Shown piece by piece: positions 8,590 through 19,007 of a DNA stretch of 64,000 bases. Source of the stretch: Clostridium disporicum (GTDB taxonomy: Bacteria > Bacillota > Clostridia > Clostridiales > Clostridiaceae); NCBI RefSeq assembly GCF_001405015.1, contig NZ_CYZX01000001.1, forward strand, positions 124,001 to 188,000, in the 5' to 3' direction. Below the pieces are notes generated by a model, which did no database searches, was not told where the DNA came from, and saw only the letters and a list, made by a program, of their open reading frames with translations. The position numbers were made by a program, and so were the translations under genes. The first letter of the stretch is position 1. Every line of letters starts with the position of its first letter.

Positions 8590-11500
8590 TTGAATTATAA
8601 ACGTTTAGAAGAAAATATTTTAAGAAGTTGTAGTGGGTTAACTAGGAAAAGAGGAAATGAATTATTATTAAATAAAGCTGTTAAGAGTATTCAAGGGAAA
8701 AAAGTAGATGGTGTTTATCATATATACGGCAAACTGGAAAATGATAATAAAATTATTAATACACACCTTAAATATGATTTAAATAAAGAAAAACTATGTG
8801 GCTATAAATGTACATGCAGTAAGTATAAAGATTACTTAGAGCAAGGATACTCATATTATTGTGAACATATAGCAGCTACATCTTTAAGATTTTTAGATTC
8901 ACTAAAGAGTAAGATTAAAGATAGTAAGGGAAACTCGCAAAGTGTACCAAAGAAAGATGTAAGAGAGATACTACATATAGAAAGTAAGATTTACTATTAT
9001 AAGGTAAATAATTTAAATCAATTTTTTTTAGAGCTAAAAGTAGGAAATAAATCAAAATATTTAATTAGTAATATAAAAGAATTTATTTATTCAGTTTTTA
9101 ATGATAAAGAGATAAAGCTGACTGATACTTTTAAGTATTCACCTCTAAAGCATAAAATAAATGAAAGTGACTTAAAATACTTAGATTATATTAAAGGAAA
9201 TATTCTAAATAATAGTACCAATGGTGCTAAAATTAAAATCGAGCAAAAGCAATTACCACTACTATTAGGTAAAATACCTAATGAAGAAATACTATTTAAA
9301 GATATATACCTAGAGTATAAAACTAAAATCAATAAAGGTACTATTGATATAGCATTTAATTTGAAAGAAGAAAATGGGCAATTTGTATTATGGTCTGAAA
9401 AAAATTTGCCTGTTCCTTTAGATAATGAGAAAAGAGTTTTTTTATTTAATAGAGAGATTTATTTATCGGAAAAAGAGATTTCTAAGGCTTTTATACCTAT
9501 ATATAATGAATTGAAGAAAAATAACTTCAAATATTTTCCAGGAAATAATCAGAGTTTTATTAATATAATTTCCACACTTTCTAGTATTACTAAGAAGGTA
9601 AATGTAAGTGATGATCTAAGAAATTATATGAGAAAGTTTTTGATGGGTAAATATTTTATATATAAAGAAAAAGATAATATATTTTGTGATATTAAGGTTA
9701 TCTATGGTGATAAAGTAATAAACGTATTAAAGGATAATAAGGTTAAACTAGGATGGATTAGAGATTTAAAGTATGAAGAACGAGTAATAATGACTTTTGA
9801 AAGATATGGATTCATAAAAAATAATGCAAGAATGAAATTCGTTGGTGATGATGAAAAGCTCTATTCATTTTTACATTCTAGAGAAAATGAACTTTTAACT
9901 TCAGGGGAAATAATCATACCTAAGGACTTGAATGAATTTAATGTTTATAATTCTAAAGATTTATATGGAACAGTATATGAAGAGGATTGGGCAATAAAAT
10001 TATCATATGGAATTAAGGATATCACGCAAGAGGAATTTAAAGAGGCTTATTTAGCATTTAAAAATAATAAGAGTTTTTATAAAACTAAGAAAAATAATTT
10101 TATTGATTTATTAGATGATAAGATTAGAGAACTATTTAATATGATAAACCTTTTGAATTTAGAGAAAGATTTAGATAAAGGTATATCATATATTAATAAA
10201 TCTAAATCATCTTTAGTTCAAGGTATTATAAATAAATGTGATTTATCTTTTATATATAATAATGGAAGTTTAAAATCTGTAGAAGATAAGCTTGAAGCTT
10301 TAATATCTAAAGAAATAAAAATTAGTAAAATGCTAATGTCAACTTTAAGGCCATATCAATATGAAGGTGTTAAGTGGATAGATAATTTATATGAATTAGA
10401 TTTTGGTGGAATTTTAGCAGATGATATGGGGTTGGGTAAGACTTTACAAACAATATCCTTCTTATCAATGAAGAAGAAGGAGAAGTTTCTTATTATAGTA
10501 CCAACTTCACTTATTTTTAATTGGAGAGATGAGTTTTTAAAGTTTGCTCCTAGTTTAAAAGTAGGAATTGTATATGGAGATAAGAGAGATGATGTACTAA
10601 AAGATTATAAAAAATTTAATGGTCTGATTACTACTTATGGAATATTAAAAAATGATTTAGATAAATTTATTGATAAAGAATTTGATATTTGCATTATTGA
10701 TGAAGCTCAGAATATTAAAAATTATAAATCACAAAATGCAGAAGCTGTAAAAAAGATTAAATCAAGGTTTAAATTAGCTTTAACAGGTACTCCTATTGAA
10801 AACAGCTTAAAAGAACTTTGGAGTATATTTGATTTTGTAATGCCAGGATTTTTATATTCTACAAAGGAGTTTGAAAGTAAATTTAGCAAGGATGATGAAA
10901 AGAGCATGATGTTGCTTAAGACTTTAATAAATCCTTTTATTTTGAGGAGAACAAAAGAAGAAGTAGCTAAAGATTTACCAGGTAAAAGCGAAAAGAGAAT
11001 TATGGTAGAATTAGACGAAAATCAAAGATTTATGTATAAAAACTATCTTAATAACGTACGTGAGAAAATTAAAACAGATTCTAATATTCAAGTATTATCT
11101 CATTTAACTAGATTGAGACAGATTTGTCTCCATCCTGCATTGGTATTTCCAGAGTATATTGGGAATAGTGGCAAATTTATAATCGCTCATAAGTTAATTA
11201 ATACAGCAATAAAAAATGATAGAAAGATTTTAATTTTTTCTCAATTTACATCTGTTTTAGATATGTTCGGAGCTGAATTAGAAGAGGATAATATTAAATT
11301 TTTCAAATTAAGTGGTGATACTTTATCTAAAGAGAGAATGAAATTGGTTAATGATTTTAACAATAGTGATGATGTGAAAGTGTTTTTAATATCTTTAAAA
11401 GCTGGAGGAACTGGATTGAATTTAACTTCAGCAAATTTAGTTATACATTTTGACCCTTGGTGGAATCCTGCTGTAGAATCTCAAGCAAGTGATAGAGCTC

Positions 11501-11694
11501 ATAGGATAGGACAAGAAAAAGATGTAGAAGTAATTAAATTAATTGCTAAAGAAACTATAGAGGAAAGTATAGTTACTTTACAAGAAGATAAAAAAGAATT
11601 GATTCAAGATATTTTATCAGGAAGTAATATTAAAAGTTCATCTATAAATAAAAAAATGATACAAGAATTAATTGAAACTTATATAGAAAAGTAA
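8590..11694 (+). CDS. SWIM zinc-finger SNF2 family helicase/ATPase
   Basis: A Swi2/Snf2-type double-stranded DNA translocase of about 1034 residues. A SWIM zinc finger (C-T-C ... C-E-H) lies at about residues 76-98, followed by the bacterial SNF2-associated region. The ATPase core has Walker A DDMGLGKT near residue 611, DEAQ near 702 and the helicase C-terminal motifs SQFTSVLD, GGTGLNL and SDRAHRIGQ near the end. The start is probably TTG 8590, since AGGTG (8579-8583) is 6 bases upstream; the GTG at 8581 overlaps that site. Homologues are widespread in clostridia and their role (DNA repair, transcription recycling or phage defence) is not settled. No methylase or nuclease gene is adjacent. 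Confidence 0.9.
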   Translation: MNYKRLEENILRSCSGLTRKRGNELLLNKAVKSIQGKKVDGVYHIYGKLENDNKIINTHLKYDLNKEKLCGYKCTCSKYKDYLEQGYSYYCEHIAATSLRFLDSLKSKIKDSKGNSQSVPKKDVREILHIESKIYYYKVNNLNQFFLELKVGNKSKYLISNIKEFIYSVFNDKEIKLTDTFKYSPLKHKINESDLKYLDYIKGNILNNSTNGAKIKIEQKQLPLLLGKIPNEEILFKDIYLEYKTKINKGTIDIAFNLKEENGQFVLWSEKNLPVPLDNEKRVFLFNREIYLSEKEISKAFIPIYNELKKNNFKYFPGNNQSFINIISTLSSITKKVNVSDDLRNYMRKFLMGKYFIYKEKDNIFCDIKVIYGDKVINVLKDNKVKLGWIRDLKYEERVIMTFERYGFIKNNARMKFVGDDEKLYSFLHSRENELLTSGEIIIPKDLNEFNVYNSKDLYGTVYEEDWAIKLSYGIKDITQEEFKEAYLAFKNNKSFYKTKKNNFIDLLDDKIRELFNMINLLNLEKDLDKGISYINKSKSSLVQGIINKCDLSFIYNNGSLKSVEDKLEALISKEIKISKMLMSTLRPYQYEGVKWIDNLYELDFGGILADDMGLGKTLQTISFLSMKKKEKFLIIVPTSLIFNWRDEFLKFAPSLKVGIVYGDKRDDVLKDYKKFNGLITTYGILKNDLDKFIDKEFDICIIDEAQNIKNYKSQNAEAVKKIKSRFKLALTGTPIENSLKELWSIFDFVMPGFLYSTKEFESKFSKDDEKSMMLLKTLINPFILRRTKEEVAKDLPGKSEKRIMVELDENQRFMYKNYLNNVREKIKTDSNIQVLSHLTRLRQICLHPALVFPEYIGNSGKFIIAHKLINTAIKNDRKILIFSQFTSVLDMFGAELEEDNIKFFKLSGDTLSKERMKLVNDFNNSDDVKVFLISLKAGGTGLNLTSANLVIHFDPWWNPAVESQASDRAHRIGQEKDVEVIKLIAKETIEESIVTLQEDKKELIQDILSGSNIKSSSINKKMIQELIETYIEK

Positions 11695-11831
11695 TATATA
11701 AATGTATTGGTTAAGAAGTAATGGAAATTTAATATGGATATTATATTAATATTTTGTAAAATTATCCTATATCATTTGAATAATATATATGAAAGTGGTA
11801 ATGTTAATTAAAAGATTAAGGAGGAGTAAAG

Positions 11832-12476
11832 ATGGTTAAGGAAAACTATTTATCCATATTAAAAACTTTTTTTATAGCTCTTATATTTTTAGTTATCGGT
11901 GGTATAATAGGCGTGAAATTTATACCTGCTACATTTAGATATATGTTAAATATAGCTTTTTTTGTAGTAGTATTATTTTCAGCATTTTCTAAAAGAGGTG
12001 GACTTATAAGAAATAAAGCTAGCATGTACACATATGCATTTATTTTAGGAATTCTTACTGGTTCTACGTATGTTTATTATTTTGCAAGATTAGGGCCAGA
12101 GATTTTTATTTCATGTATTGTAGGAGTATTATTAGTATTTGCTTTTGCTTATTTTTTGGCATTAAGAACATCAGAAGAAAAGATTATGAAACTTTCACCA
12201 ATAATTTGGGGTGGAATTCTTGCATTGATTATACTAGAGTTTATTAATATTTTCTTTTTTAGATTTGGGATATTTGATTTACTTTTATCTACTGCTGGAA
12301 TTTTAATATACTCGCTTTACGCTATTTATATAATGAAGTCTATACAAAGTAGGTGTAGATACGGAAGACTATCTGAAGGTGAGGTAGTACAACTATCATA
12401 CTCTATATTTATTAGTTTTCTAAATTTATTACTTGATTTATTAAGATTTATGTCTATCATTAGTGATGACAATTAG
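11832..12476 (+). CDS. Polytopic membrane protein resembling the Bax inhibitor-1 family
   Basis: A 214-residue protein with six or seven hydrophobic helices. The final segment SYSIFISFLNLLLDLLRF resembles the C-terminal helix of BI-1/YccA-type proteins, which act as pH-sensitive calcium leak channels in characterised members. The AFILGILTGSTYVYY segment also fits. Those matches are from recall and the divergence is considerable, so the assignment is moderate. AAGGAGGAG precedes the ATG. A terminator lies downstream and none is evident between this gene and the SNF2 gene 137 bases upstream. Confidence 0.6.
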   Translation: MVKENYLSILKTFFIALIFLVIGGIIGVKFIPATFRYMLNIAFFVVVLFSAFSKRGGLIRNKASMYTYAFILGILTGSTYVYYFARLGPEIFISCIVGVLLVFAFAYFLALRTSEEKIMKLSPIIWGGILALIILEFINIFFFRFGIFDLLLSTAGILIYSLYAIYIMKSIQSRCRYGRLSEGEVVQLSYSIFISFLNLLLDLLRFMSIISDDN

Positions 12477-12533
12477 CATTTAAATTATTTACAAATAATG
12501 GATAAAGATATAAAATTAAAATATAGTGACAGT

Positions 12534-12562
12534 AAAAAGAGAGGCAAATCCTCTCTTTTTAT
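12534..12562 (+). terminator. Rho-independent terminator
   Basis: AAAAGAGAGG pairs with CCTCTCTTTT, followed by a T-rich tail. It separates the membrane protein gene from the histidine-utilisation operon. Confidence 0.85.
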
Positions 12563-12617
12563 TATATATAATTATCAGAATTTTCTATAAATACTATAAG
12601 ATAATAAGGAGAGGTAT

Positions 12618-14141
12618 ATGGAAGAAATAATAATTAATGGGAAAGAACTTACTTTACAGAAACTTATTAATATATCTAGATTTAATCGAAAGGTGAAGAT
12701 TGATGATGCTGCTAAAGATAAGGTTAAAAAATCACGAGCTATAGTAGAGAAAATTGAAAATGAGAAAAAAGTAGTCTATGGGATTACGACTGGATTTGGA
12801 AAGTTTGCTAATGTGACTATATCAACAGAGGATTGCAAAAAGCTACAACGTAATTTAATACTTTCACATGCATGCGGAGCAGGGAGGCCTCTTCCTACAG
12901 ATGTTGTAAGAGCTATTATGGTTTTAAGAGCTAATGCTCTATCAATTGGTTATTCAGGTATAAGACTTAGTACATTAGAAACTTTAATAAAGATGGTAAA
13001 TGAGAATATTAATCCAATAATATTTGAAAAAGGTTCTTTAGGTGCTTCAGGAGATTTAGCTCCACTATCACATATGGTTTTACCAATGATAGGTGAAGGT
13101 GAAGCAGAGTATAAAGGGGAGATTATGTCAGGAAGAGAAGCTATGATAAAAGCAGATGTTAATATCGTAGAATTAACTTCCAAAGAAGGGTTAGCCTTAA
13201 TTAATGGTACTCAAGTAATGACAGCAATAGGGGCATTAACAGTTTATGACGCCATTAATTTAATAAAGGTAAGTGATATTGCAGCAGCATTAACTTTAGA
13301 AGCTTTAAGAGGCATAAAGGATGCTTTTGATATAAGAGCTCATAAAGTAAGACCTCATAAGGGACAATTAAAAACTGCCGAAAATATTTTGAATTTAACT
13401 GAAGGAAGTACTTATATTACTAGACAGGGAGAACTAAGAGTACAAGATGCTTATTCTTTAAGGTGCATACCACAGGTGCATGGAGCAAGTAAAGATGCAA
13501 TATCTTATGTAGAAGAAAAAGTTTTAATAGAGATGAATTCTGTAACAGATAATCCAACTATATTAGAAGATAGTGATGTAATATCAGGTGGTAACTTTCA
13601 TGGACAACCTATGGCATTAAGTTTTGATTTTTTAGGAATAGCTTTAGCTGAATTAGCTAATATATCTGAAAGACGTCTTGAAAGATTAATTAATAATCAA
13701 TTGAATGATTTACCATCATTTTTAATAGAAAATGGAGGATTGAATTCAGGATTTATGATAACTCAATATGCAGCAGCTTCATTAGTTTCAGAAAATAAGG
13801 TTTTAGCTCATCCAGCCTCAGTTGATTCAATTCCCTCTTCAGGTAATCAAGAAGACCATGTAAGTATGGGAACAATTGCTGCTAGAAAGAGTAGAGAAAT
13901 ATTAGAAAATGTAAAGAGGGTAATCGCCACAGAAATTATGGCGGCATGTCAAGCTATTGACTTTAGAGAAGGATTAATATTAGGAAAAGGAACAAAGGTT
14001 GCGTATGATATTGTAAGGCAACATGTAGACTTTGTAAAAGAAGATAAGATTATGTATAAAGATTTAGAAAAAATTACTGAGTTAATAACATCAGAGGAAT
14101 TATTAAGAGAAGTTGAAAAGGTGATAGAGTTAAAATATTAG
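12618..14141 (+). CDS. hutH: Histidine ammonia-lyase
   Basis: First step of histidine degradation: L-histidine to trans-urocanate plus ammonia, in the cytoplasm. The self-cyclising Ala-Ser-Gly triad that forms the MIO cofactor is at residues 143-145 within GSLGASGDLAPL, one residue from the position in the Pseudomonas enzyme. The 507-residue length is standard. AAGGAG lies 8 bases before the ATG. It heads a tightly packed set with ftcD 18 bases away, then hutI, fchA and hutU. No HutP-type or other regulator gene is next to the operon. Confidence 0.97.
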   Translation: MEEIIINGKELTLQKLINISRFNRKVKIDDAAKDKVKKSRAIVEKIENEKKVVYGITTGFGKFANVTISTEDCKKLQRNLILSHACGAGRPLPTDVVRAIMVLRANALSIGYSGIRLSTLETLIKMVNENINPIIFEKGSLGASGDLAPLSHMVLPMIGEGEAEYKGEIMSGREAMIKADVNIVELTSKEGLALINGTQVMTAIGALTVYDAINLIKVSDIAAALTLEALRGIKDAFDIRAHKVRPHKGQLKTAENILNLTEGSTYITRQGELRVQDAYSLRCIPQVHGASKDAISYVEEKVLIEMNSVTDNPTILEDSDVISGGNFHGQPMALSFDFLGIALAELANISERRLERLINNQLNDLPSFLIENGGLNSGFMITQYAAASLVSENKVLAHPASVDSIPSSGNQEDHVSMGTIAARKSREILENVKRVIATEIMAACQAIDFREGLILGKGTKVAYDIVRQHVDFVKEDKIMYKDLEKITELITSEELLREVEKVIELKY

Positions 14142-14159
14142 TAAGGAGATATGCTAAAT

Positions 14160-15050
14160 ATGGCAAAAATAATCGAATGTATACCTAATTTTAGTGAAGG
14201 TAGAGATCCTGTAATCATAGATAAAATAATAGATACCCTTAGAGGAAAAGAAGGTATAAAGCTTTTAGACTATTCTAGTGATAAAGATCATAATCGAACT
14301 GTAGTGACATTTGTAGGTTCACCAGAAAAGGTATATGAAGCAATACTAAATATGGCAGATAAGGTATATGAATATATAGATATGAGAAAACATAATGGTG
14401 AGCATCCGAGGATGGGAGCTTTAGATGTTGTTCCCTTTGTGCCTGTTAATGATGTAACTATGGAAGAATGTATAAGCTTAGCTAATAAAGTTGCTAAAGA
14501 GATAGGGGATAAATATAAAGTACCTGTATATTTATATGAAGATGCTGCTACTAAAGAGGAAAGAAGAAATTTAGCAACAGTTAGAAAAGGGCAATATGAA
14601 GGGTTTTTTGAAAAAATAAATAATCCAGAATGGAAACCAGATTATGGACCTAGTGTAATGAATGCCAAGTTAGGATGTTCTGCTATTGGAGCGAGAGTAC
14701 CTTTGGTTGCCTTTAATGTTAATTTAGATACAAATAATATAGAGATAGCTCAAAATATAGCAAAGGTTGTTAGACACATAGGTGGTGGATTAAGGTATGT
14801 TAAAGCTATGCCAGTAGAGCTAAAGGAGAGAAATATAGTTCAAGTATCTATGAATTTAGTTAATTATGAGAAAACTGCAATATATAGAGCTTTTGAGATG
14901 ATAAAGATGGAAGCTAAAAGATATGGAGTTAATGTAATAGGTAGTGAAGTTATTGGATTAGTGCCAATGGCTGCATTAATACAATGTGCAGAATACTATC
15001 TCCAAATTGAAAATTTTTCTAAAGAACAAATATTAGAAACGAGGCTATAG
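14160..15050 (+). CDS. ftcD: Glutamate formimidoyltransferase
   Basis: Moves the formimino group of N-formimino-L-glutamate to tetrahydrofolate, giving glutamate and 5-formimino-THF. The protein of 296 residues begins with the conserved ECIPNFSEGRD and contains HNRTVVTFVG and the RMGALDVVPFVP loop. It corresponds to only the transferase half of the mammalian bifunctional FTCD; the cyclodeaminase half is the separate fchA gene downstream. I prefer ATG 14160 because the homologues begin MAKI, although ATG 14151 is also possible; AAGGAG lies at 14143-14148. Confidence 0.95.
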   Translation: MAKIIECIPNFSEGRDPVIIDKIIDTLRGKEGIKLLDYSSDKDHNRTVVTFVGSPEKVYEAILNMADKVYEYIDMRKHNGEHPRMGALDVVPFVPVNDVTMEECISLANKVAKEIGDKYKVPVYLYEDAATKEERRNLATVRKGQYEGFFEKINNPEWKPDYGPSVMNAKLGCSAIGARVPLVAFNVNLDTNNIEIAQNIAKVVRHIGGGLRYVKAMPVELKERNIVQVSMNLVNYEKTAIYRAFEMIKMEAKRYGVNVIGSEVIGLVPMAALIQCAEYYLQIENFSKEQILETRL

Positions 15051-15051
15051 T

Positions 15052-16311
15052 ATGTCTTTAATATTAAAAAATATAAGCTCTCTTGTTACCTGTAGAGGAA
15101 GTTATGGAAAAACTAAAGATGAGATGAAAGATGCAGGAATAATTGCTAATGGATATATAGTAATAGAAAATGAATATATCAAAGAAATTGGTGAGGGAGA
15201 TGGATATTTAAAATATCTTAATAATGAGGCTGTATCTATAGACTGTAATGGTAAAACTGTAACTCCAGGTCTAATAGATTGTCATACTCATATAGTATAT
15301 AGTGGGTCACGAGAAAAGGAGCTTAAGTTAAAGTTAAATAATAAAAGCTATATAGATATTCTTAAAGCTGGTGGAGGTATATTAAGTACAGTAAGAAGTA
15401 CAAGAAATGCATCATTAGAACAATTAATAAAAGAAAGTGAAATTAGATTAAATAATATGCTTCTGCATGGTACAACAACTATTGAAAGTAAATCAGGCTA
15501 CGGATTGAATCTTAAAGATGAAGTTAAAATACTAAAGGCTAATAAAAAATTAAATGATACTCACCCAATAGATATAATATCAACTTATCTTGGAGCTCAT
15601 GCTATTCCAGAAGAGTATAAATACAATAGAGAAAAATATATTCAGGAAATAATTAATAATCATATTCCATATATAGTAGATAATAACTTAGCAGAATATA
15701 TAGATGTATTTTGTGAGATAGGAGTATTTACTGTAGAAGAATCAAAAAGGATTTTAGAAGCTGGGATAAGTAAAGGATTGAAAGCTAAGATTCATGGTGA
15801 TGAAATAGAGAGTATAGGGGGAGGGGAATTAGCTGGTGAGTTAAAAGCAACTTCTGCTGAACACTTAGTAGCTATATCTGATAAAGGAATAGTATCTTTA
15901 TGCGAGAATAATGTGATTGCAGTTTTATTACCATCTACATCATTTTATTTAATGCTGAATCACTATGCTGACGCTAGGAAGATGATAGATAATGGAGTGA
16001 AGATAGCATTATCTACAGATTGTAATCCAGGAACATCACCTAATGAATCATTACAATTTACTATGACTTTAGCATGCTATGGAATGAGATTATTACCAGA
16101 AGAGATTATAAATGCAGTTACTATAAACGCTGCTTGCGCAATAAATAGGGAAAAAGAAATAGGAAGTATAGAAGTAGGTAAAAGGGCTGATATAACAGTT
16201 TTTAATAGTAATAGTTTAGAATATTTAATATATCATATTGGAAGTAATGCAGTAGATAAAGTTATAAAAAATGGAAAAATAGTAGTTGAAAGTGGAAAGT
16301 TAAAATTTTAG
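15052..16311 (+). CDS. hutI: Imidazolonepropionase
   Basis: Amidohydrolase that opens 4-imidazolone-5-propionate to N-formimino-L-glutamate. The metal-binding pair H78-x-H80 in the HTHIVYSG motif is present. Downstream are the expected HGDE segment, with the metal ligand His near residue 248, and the STDCNPGTSP motif. Length 419 is normal. It begins one base after the ftcD stop codon, so translation is probably coupled. Its order in this operon (after the transferase rather than before it) does not change the pathway. Confidence 0.96.
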   Translation: MSLILKNISSLVTCRGSYGKTKDEMKDAGIIANGYIVIENEYIKEIGEGDGYLKYLNNEAVSIDCNGKTVTPGLIDCHTHIVYSGSREKELKLKLNNKSYIDILKAGGGILSTVRSTRNASLEQLIKESEIRLNNMLLHGTTTIESKSGYGLNLKDEVKILKANKKLNDTHPIDIISTYLGAHAIPEEYKYNREKYIQEIINNHIPYIVDNNLAEYIDVFCEIGVFTVEESKRILEAGISKGLKAKIHGDEIESIGGGELAGELKATSAEHLVAISDKGIVSLCENNVIAVLLPSTSFYLMLNHYADARKMIDNGVKIALSTDCNPGTSPNESLQFTMTLACYGMRLLPEEIINAVTINAACAINREKEIGSIEVGKRADITVFNSNSLEYLIYHIGSNAVDKVIKNGKIVVESGKLKF

Positions 16312-16324
16312 GGGGTATGAACAA

Positions 16325-16966
16325 ATGTTTGCAAATCGTAAAATAGAAGACTTTTTAGAAAATGTATCTTCCTCAGAACCAACACCAGGAGGGGGAACTG
16401 TAGCAGCATTATTAGCAGCACTATCATCATCTTTAGTAAGTATGGTTTATGATATTACAAGTAATAAAAGCATGTTTTTAAATTTAGATAAAAGTGTAAA
16501 GAGTGAAATATTATTAGCACAAGATAGGATAGGTAATATAACAAGATTATTTTTAAAACTTATGGAGGACGATGCTGTTGCCTTCAATAAAGTTATGAAA
16601 GCTTATAAACTACCTAAGTCTAATGTAGATGAGATTAGCTTTAGAAATAATAAAATTCAAGATAGCTATAAAGAGGCTCTATATATACCTCTTCAAACTC
16701 TTAGAGAAAGCTATAAGCTATATGATTATATATATTTGGCATGTTTATATGGAAATAAGAATGCTATAACTGATGTTGGGGTAGCTGCATTATCATTACA
16801 GTCAGCTATAGAAGGAGCTGCACTAAATGTAAAGATAAATGCAAAATATATAGAAGACAGAGAATATGTATCTTTAATTATTTATGAATGTAATGAAACT
16901 ATAAAAAATGGTAGAGATAAAAGAGATGATATATTGAAGAAGGTGCAAATGGAATTAGAATGTTAA
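16325..16966 (+). CDS. fchA: Formimidoyl-THF cyclodeaminase
   Basis: Converts 5-formimino-THF to 5,10-methenyl-THF with release of ammonia, feeding the one-carbon pool. The family signature SSEPTPGGGTVAALLAAL is at residues about 14-32, and the all-helical 213-residue chain matches stand-alone cyclodeaminases. A strong GGGGGT site precedes the ATG, 13 bases after hutI. With ftcD it completes the folate-dependent branch of histidine degradation, rather than the formamide-releasing HutG branch. Confidence 0.94.
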   Translation: MFANRKIEDFLENVSSSEPTPGGGTVAALLAALSSSLVSMVYDITSNKSMFLNLDKSVKSEILLAQDRIGNITRLFLKLMEDDAVAFNKVMKAYKLPKSNVDEISFRNNKIQDSYKEALYIPLQTLRESYKLYDYIYLACLYGNKNAITDVGVAALSLQSAIEGAALNVKINAKYIEDREYVSLIIYECNETIKNGRDKRDDILKKVQMELEC

Positions 16967-16982
16967 TGGAAGGTTGAGATTT

Positions 16983-19007
16983 ATGAATAATAAAGATATA
17001 TATAATTCAATGAATATAAAATTAGATAATGTATTGCCAGATAAGACTATATTTAAAGAAGGTATAAGAAGAGCACCAGATAGAGGATTTAATTTGACAA
17101 AGGAAGAAACAGAGTTAGCTCTTAGAAATGCATTGAGATATATTCCTGAAGAATTGCATGAAGAAATAGCACCAGAATTTTTAGAAGAACTTACTACTAG
17201 AGGAAGGATATATGGATATAGATTTAGGCCTAAGGAAAGGATTTATGGTAAGCCTATAGACCAATATAAAGGTAAATGTATAGAGGGAAAGGCATTTCAA
17301 GTTATGATAGATAATAATTTAAGTTTTGACATAGCTTTATATCCATATGAACTTGTTACTTACGGAGAAACTGGGCAAGTGTTTCAGAATTGGATGCAGT
17401 ATTGTTTAGTTAAAAAATATCTAGAAGAACTTACAGACGAGCAAACTTTAGTTATTGAATCAGGTCATCCTGTAGGTCTCTTTAAATCAAGAAAAGAATC
17501 ACCAAGAGTAATAATTACTAATGCTATTATGATAGGACAATTCGATAATTTAAAAGATTGGCATAGAGCTATGCAATTAGGTGTAGCAAACTATGGCCAA
17601 ATGACAGCAGGTGGATGGATGTATATTGGTCCTCAAGGAATAGTGCATGGAACTTTTAATACCATATTAAATGCAGGAAGATTAAAGCTTGGAATTAAAG
17701 AGGATGAAGATTTAAGTGGTTATATTTTTGTATCATCTGGTTTAGGTGGAATGAGTGGAGCTCAAGGTAAAGCCGCAGAAATAGCTGGAGCAGTTGGGAT
17801 AATTGCAGAAGTTGATTATTCAAGAATTGAAACAAGATACAATCAGGGTTGGATTAAGATTGTATCTAATAATCTAGATGAAGTATTTAAGATTGCAGAA
17901 GAATATAAATTTAGAAAAGAACCTATTTCAATAGCTTATCATGGAAATATAGTAAACTTACTAGAATATGTTGTGAAAAATAATAAAAACATAGACCTTT
18001 TATCTGACCAAACATCTTGTCATGCTGTATATGATGGTGGATACTGCCCAAGAGGAATTGATTTTGCAGAGAGAACTAGACTTTTAAAAGAAGAAAGAGC
18101 AGAGTTTGAAAGATTAGTTGATTGTACACTAAAAGACCATTTCAAATTAATAAAAGAATTATGTAACAGAGGGGTATATTTCTTTGATTATGGAAATTCA
18201 TTTATGAAAGCTATATTTGATGCAGGTGTTAAAGAAATATCTAAAAATGGAATAGATGAAAAGGATGGCTTTATTTTTCCCTCTTATGTAGAAGATATAA
18301 TGGGACCTGAACTTTTTGATTATGGTTATGGCCCTTTTAGATGGGTATGTTTAAGTGGAAAAGAAGAGGATTTAATAAAAACTGATAAGGCAGCAATGGA
18401 ATGTATTAATCCTAATAGGAGAGCACAAGATAGAGATAATTATGTTTGGATAAAAAATGCTCAGAAAAATAATTTGGTAGTTGGAACAAAAGCAAGAATT
18501 CTATATCAAGATGCTTATGGTCGTAGAGACATAGCCTTAAAGTTTAATGAAATGATAAGGAATGGTGAAATAGGTCCAATAATGATAGGCCGTGATCATC
18601 ATGATGTTAGTGGAACAGATTCACCTTTTAGAGAAACGTCTAATATTAAAGATGGTAGTAACATCATGGCTGATATGGCTGTTCAATGCTATGTAGGAAA
18701 TGCTTCGAGAGGTATGAGTTTAGTAGCTCTTCATAATGGTGGTGGAGTTGGTATAGGCAAAGCTATAAATGGTGGATTTGGATTAGTTTTAGATGGTAGT
18801 TTCTATGTGGATGAAGTAATAAATTCAGCTATCCTTTGGGATGTTATGGGAGGTGTAGCTAGAAGAGCTTGGGCTAGAAATGAAAACTCTATAACTACAA
18901 GCATTGATTATAATATTAATAATAAAAATAAAGATCATATAACCTTACCTATTTTATCATCAAATGAACTTATTGAAAGTATTGTAACAAAACATTTTAA
19001 TTATTAA
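16983..19007 (+). CDS. hutU: Urocanate hydratase, long form
   Basis: Second step of the pathway: urocanate plus water to 4-imidazolone-5-propionate using tightly bound NAD+ as electrophile. The NAD-binding GLGGMSGAQ and the conserved QTSCHAVYDGGYCPRG-type region are both present. At about 674 residues it is some 120 longer than the Pseudomonas/Bacillus type (about 555) and close to the animal enzyme. The start is taken as ATG 16983, after GGAAGGTTGAG. An upstream in-frame TTG at 16974 would overlap that site. It ends the tight hut gene set. Confidence 0.95.
   Translation: MNNKDIYNSMNIKLDNVLPDKTIFKEGIRRAPDRGFNLTKEETELALRNALRYIPEELHEEIAPEFLEELTTRGRIYGYRFRPKERIYGKPIDQYKGKCIEGKAFQVMIDNNLSFDIALYPYELVTYGETGQVFQNWMQYCLVKKYLEELTDEQTLVIESGHPVGLFKSRKESPRVIITNAIMIGQFDNLKDWHRAMQLGVANYGQMTAGGWMYIGPQGIVHGTFNTILNAGRLKLGIKEDEDLSGYIFVSSGLGGMSGAQGKAAEIAGAVGIIAEVDYSRIETRYNQGWIKIVSNNLDEVFKIAEEYKFRKEPISIAYHGNIVNLLEYVVKNNKNIDLLSDQTSCHAVYDGGYCPRGIDFAERTRLLKEERAEFERLVDCTLKDHFKLIKELCNRGVYFFDYGNSFMKAIFDAGVKEISKNGIDEKDGFIFPSYVEDIMGPELFDYGYGPFRWVCLSGKEEDLIKTDKAAMECINPNRRAQDRDNYVWIKNAQKNNLVVGTKARILYQDAYGRRDIALKFNEMIRNGEIGPIMIGRDHHDVSGTDSPFRETSNIKDGSNIMADMAVQCYVGNASRGMSLVALHNGGGVGIGKAINGGFGLVLDGSFYVDEVINSAILWDVMGGVARRAWARNENSITTSIDYNINNKNKDHITLPILSSNELIESIVTKHFNY

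Noticed and set aside
11701..11748. A 15-codon frame between the SNF2 and membrane protein genes
   Set aside because: No ribosome binding site and no sign of conservation.
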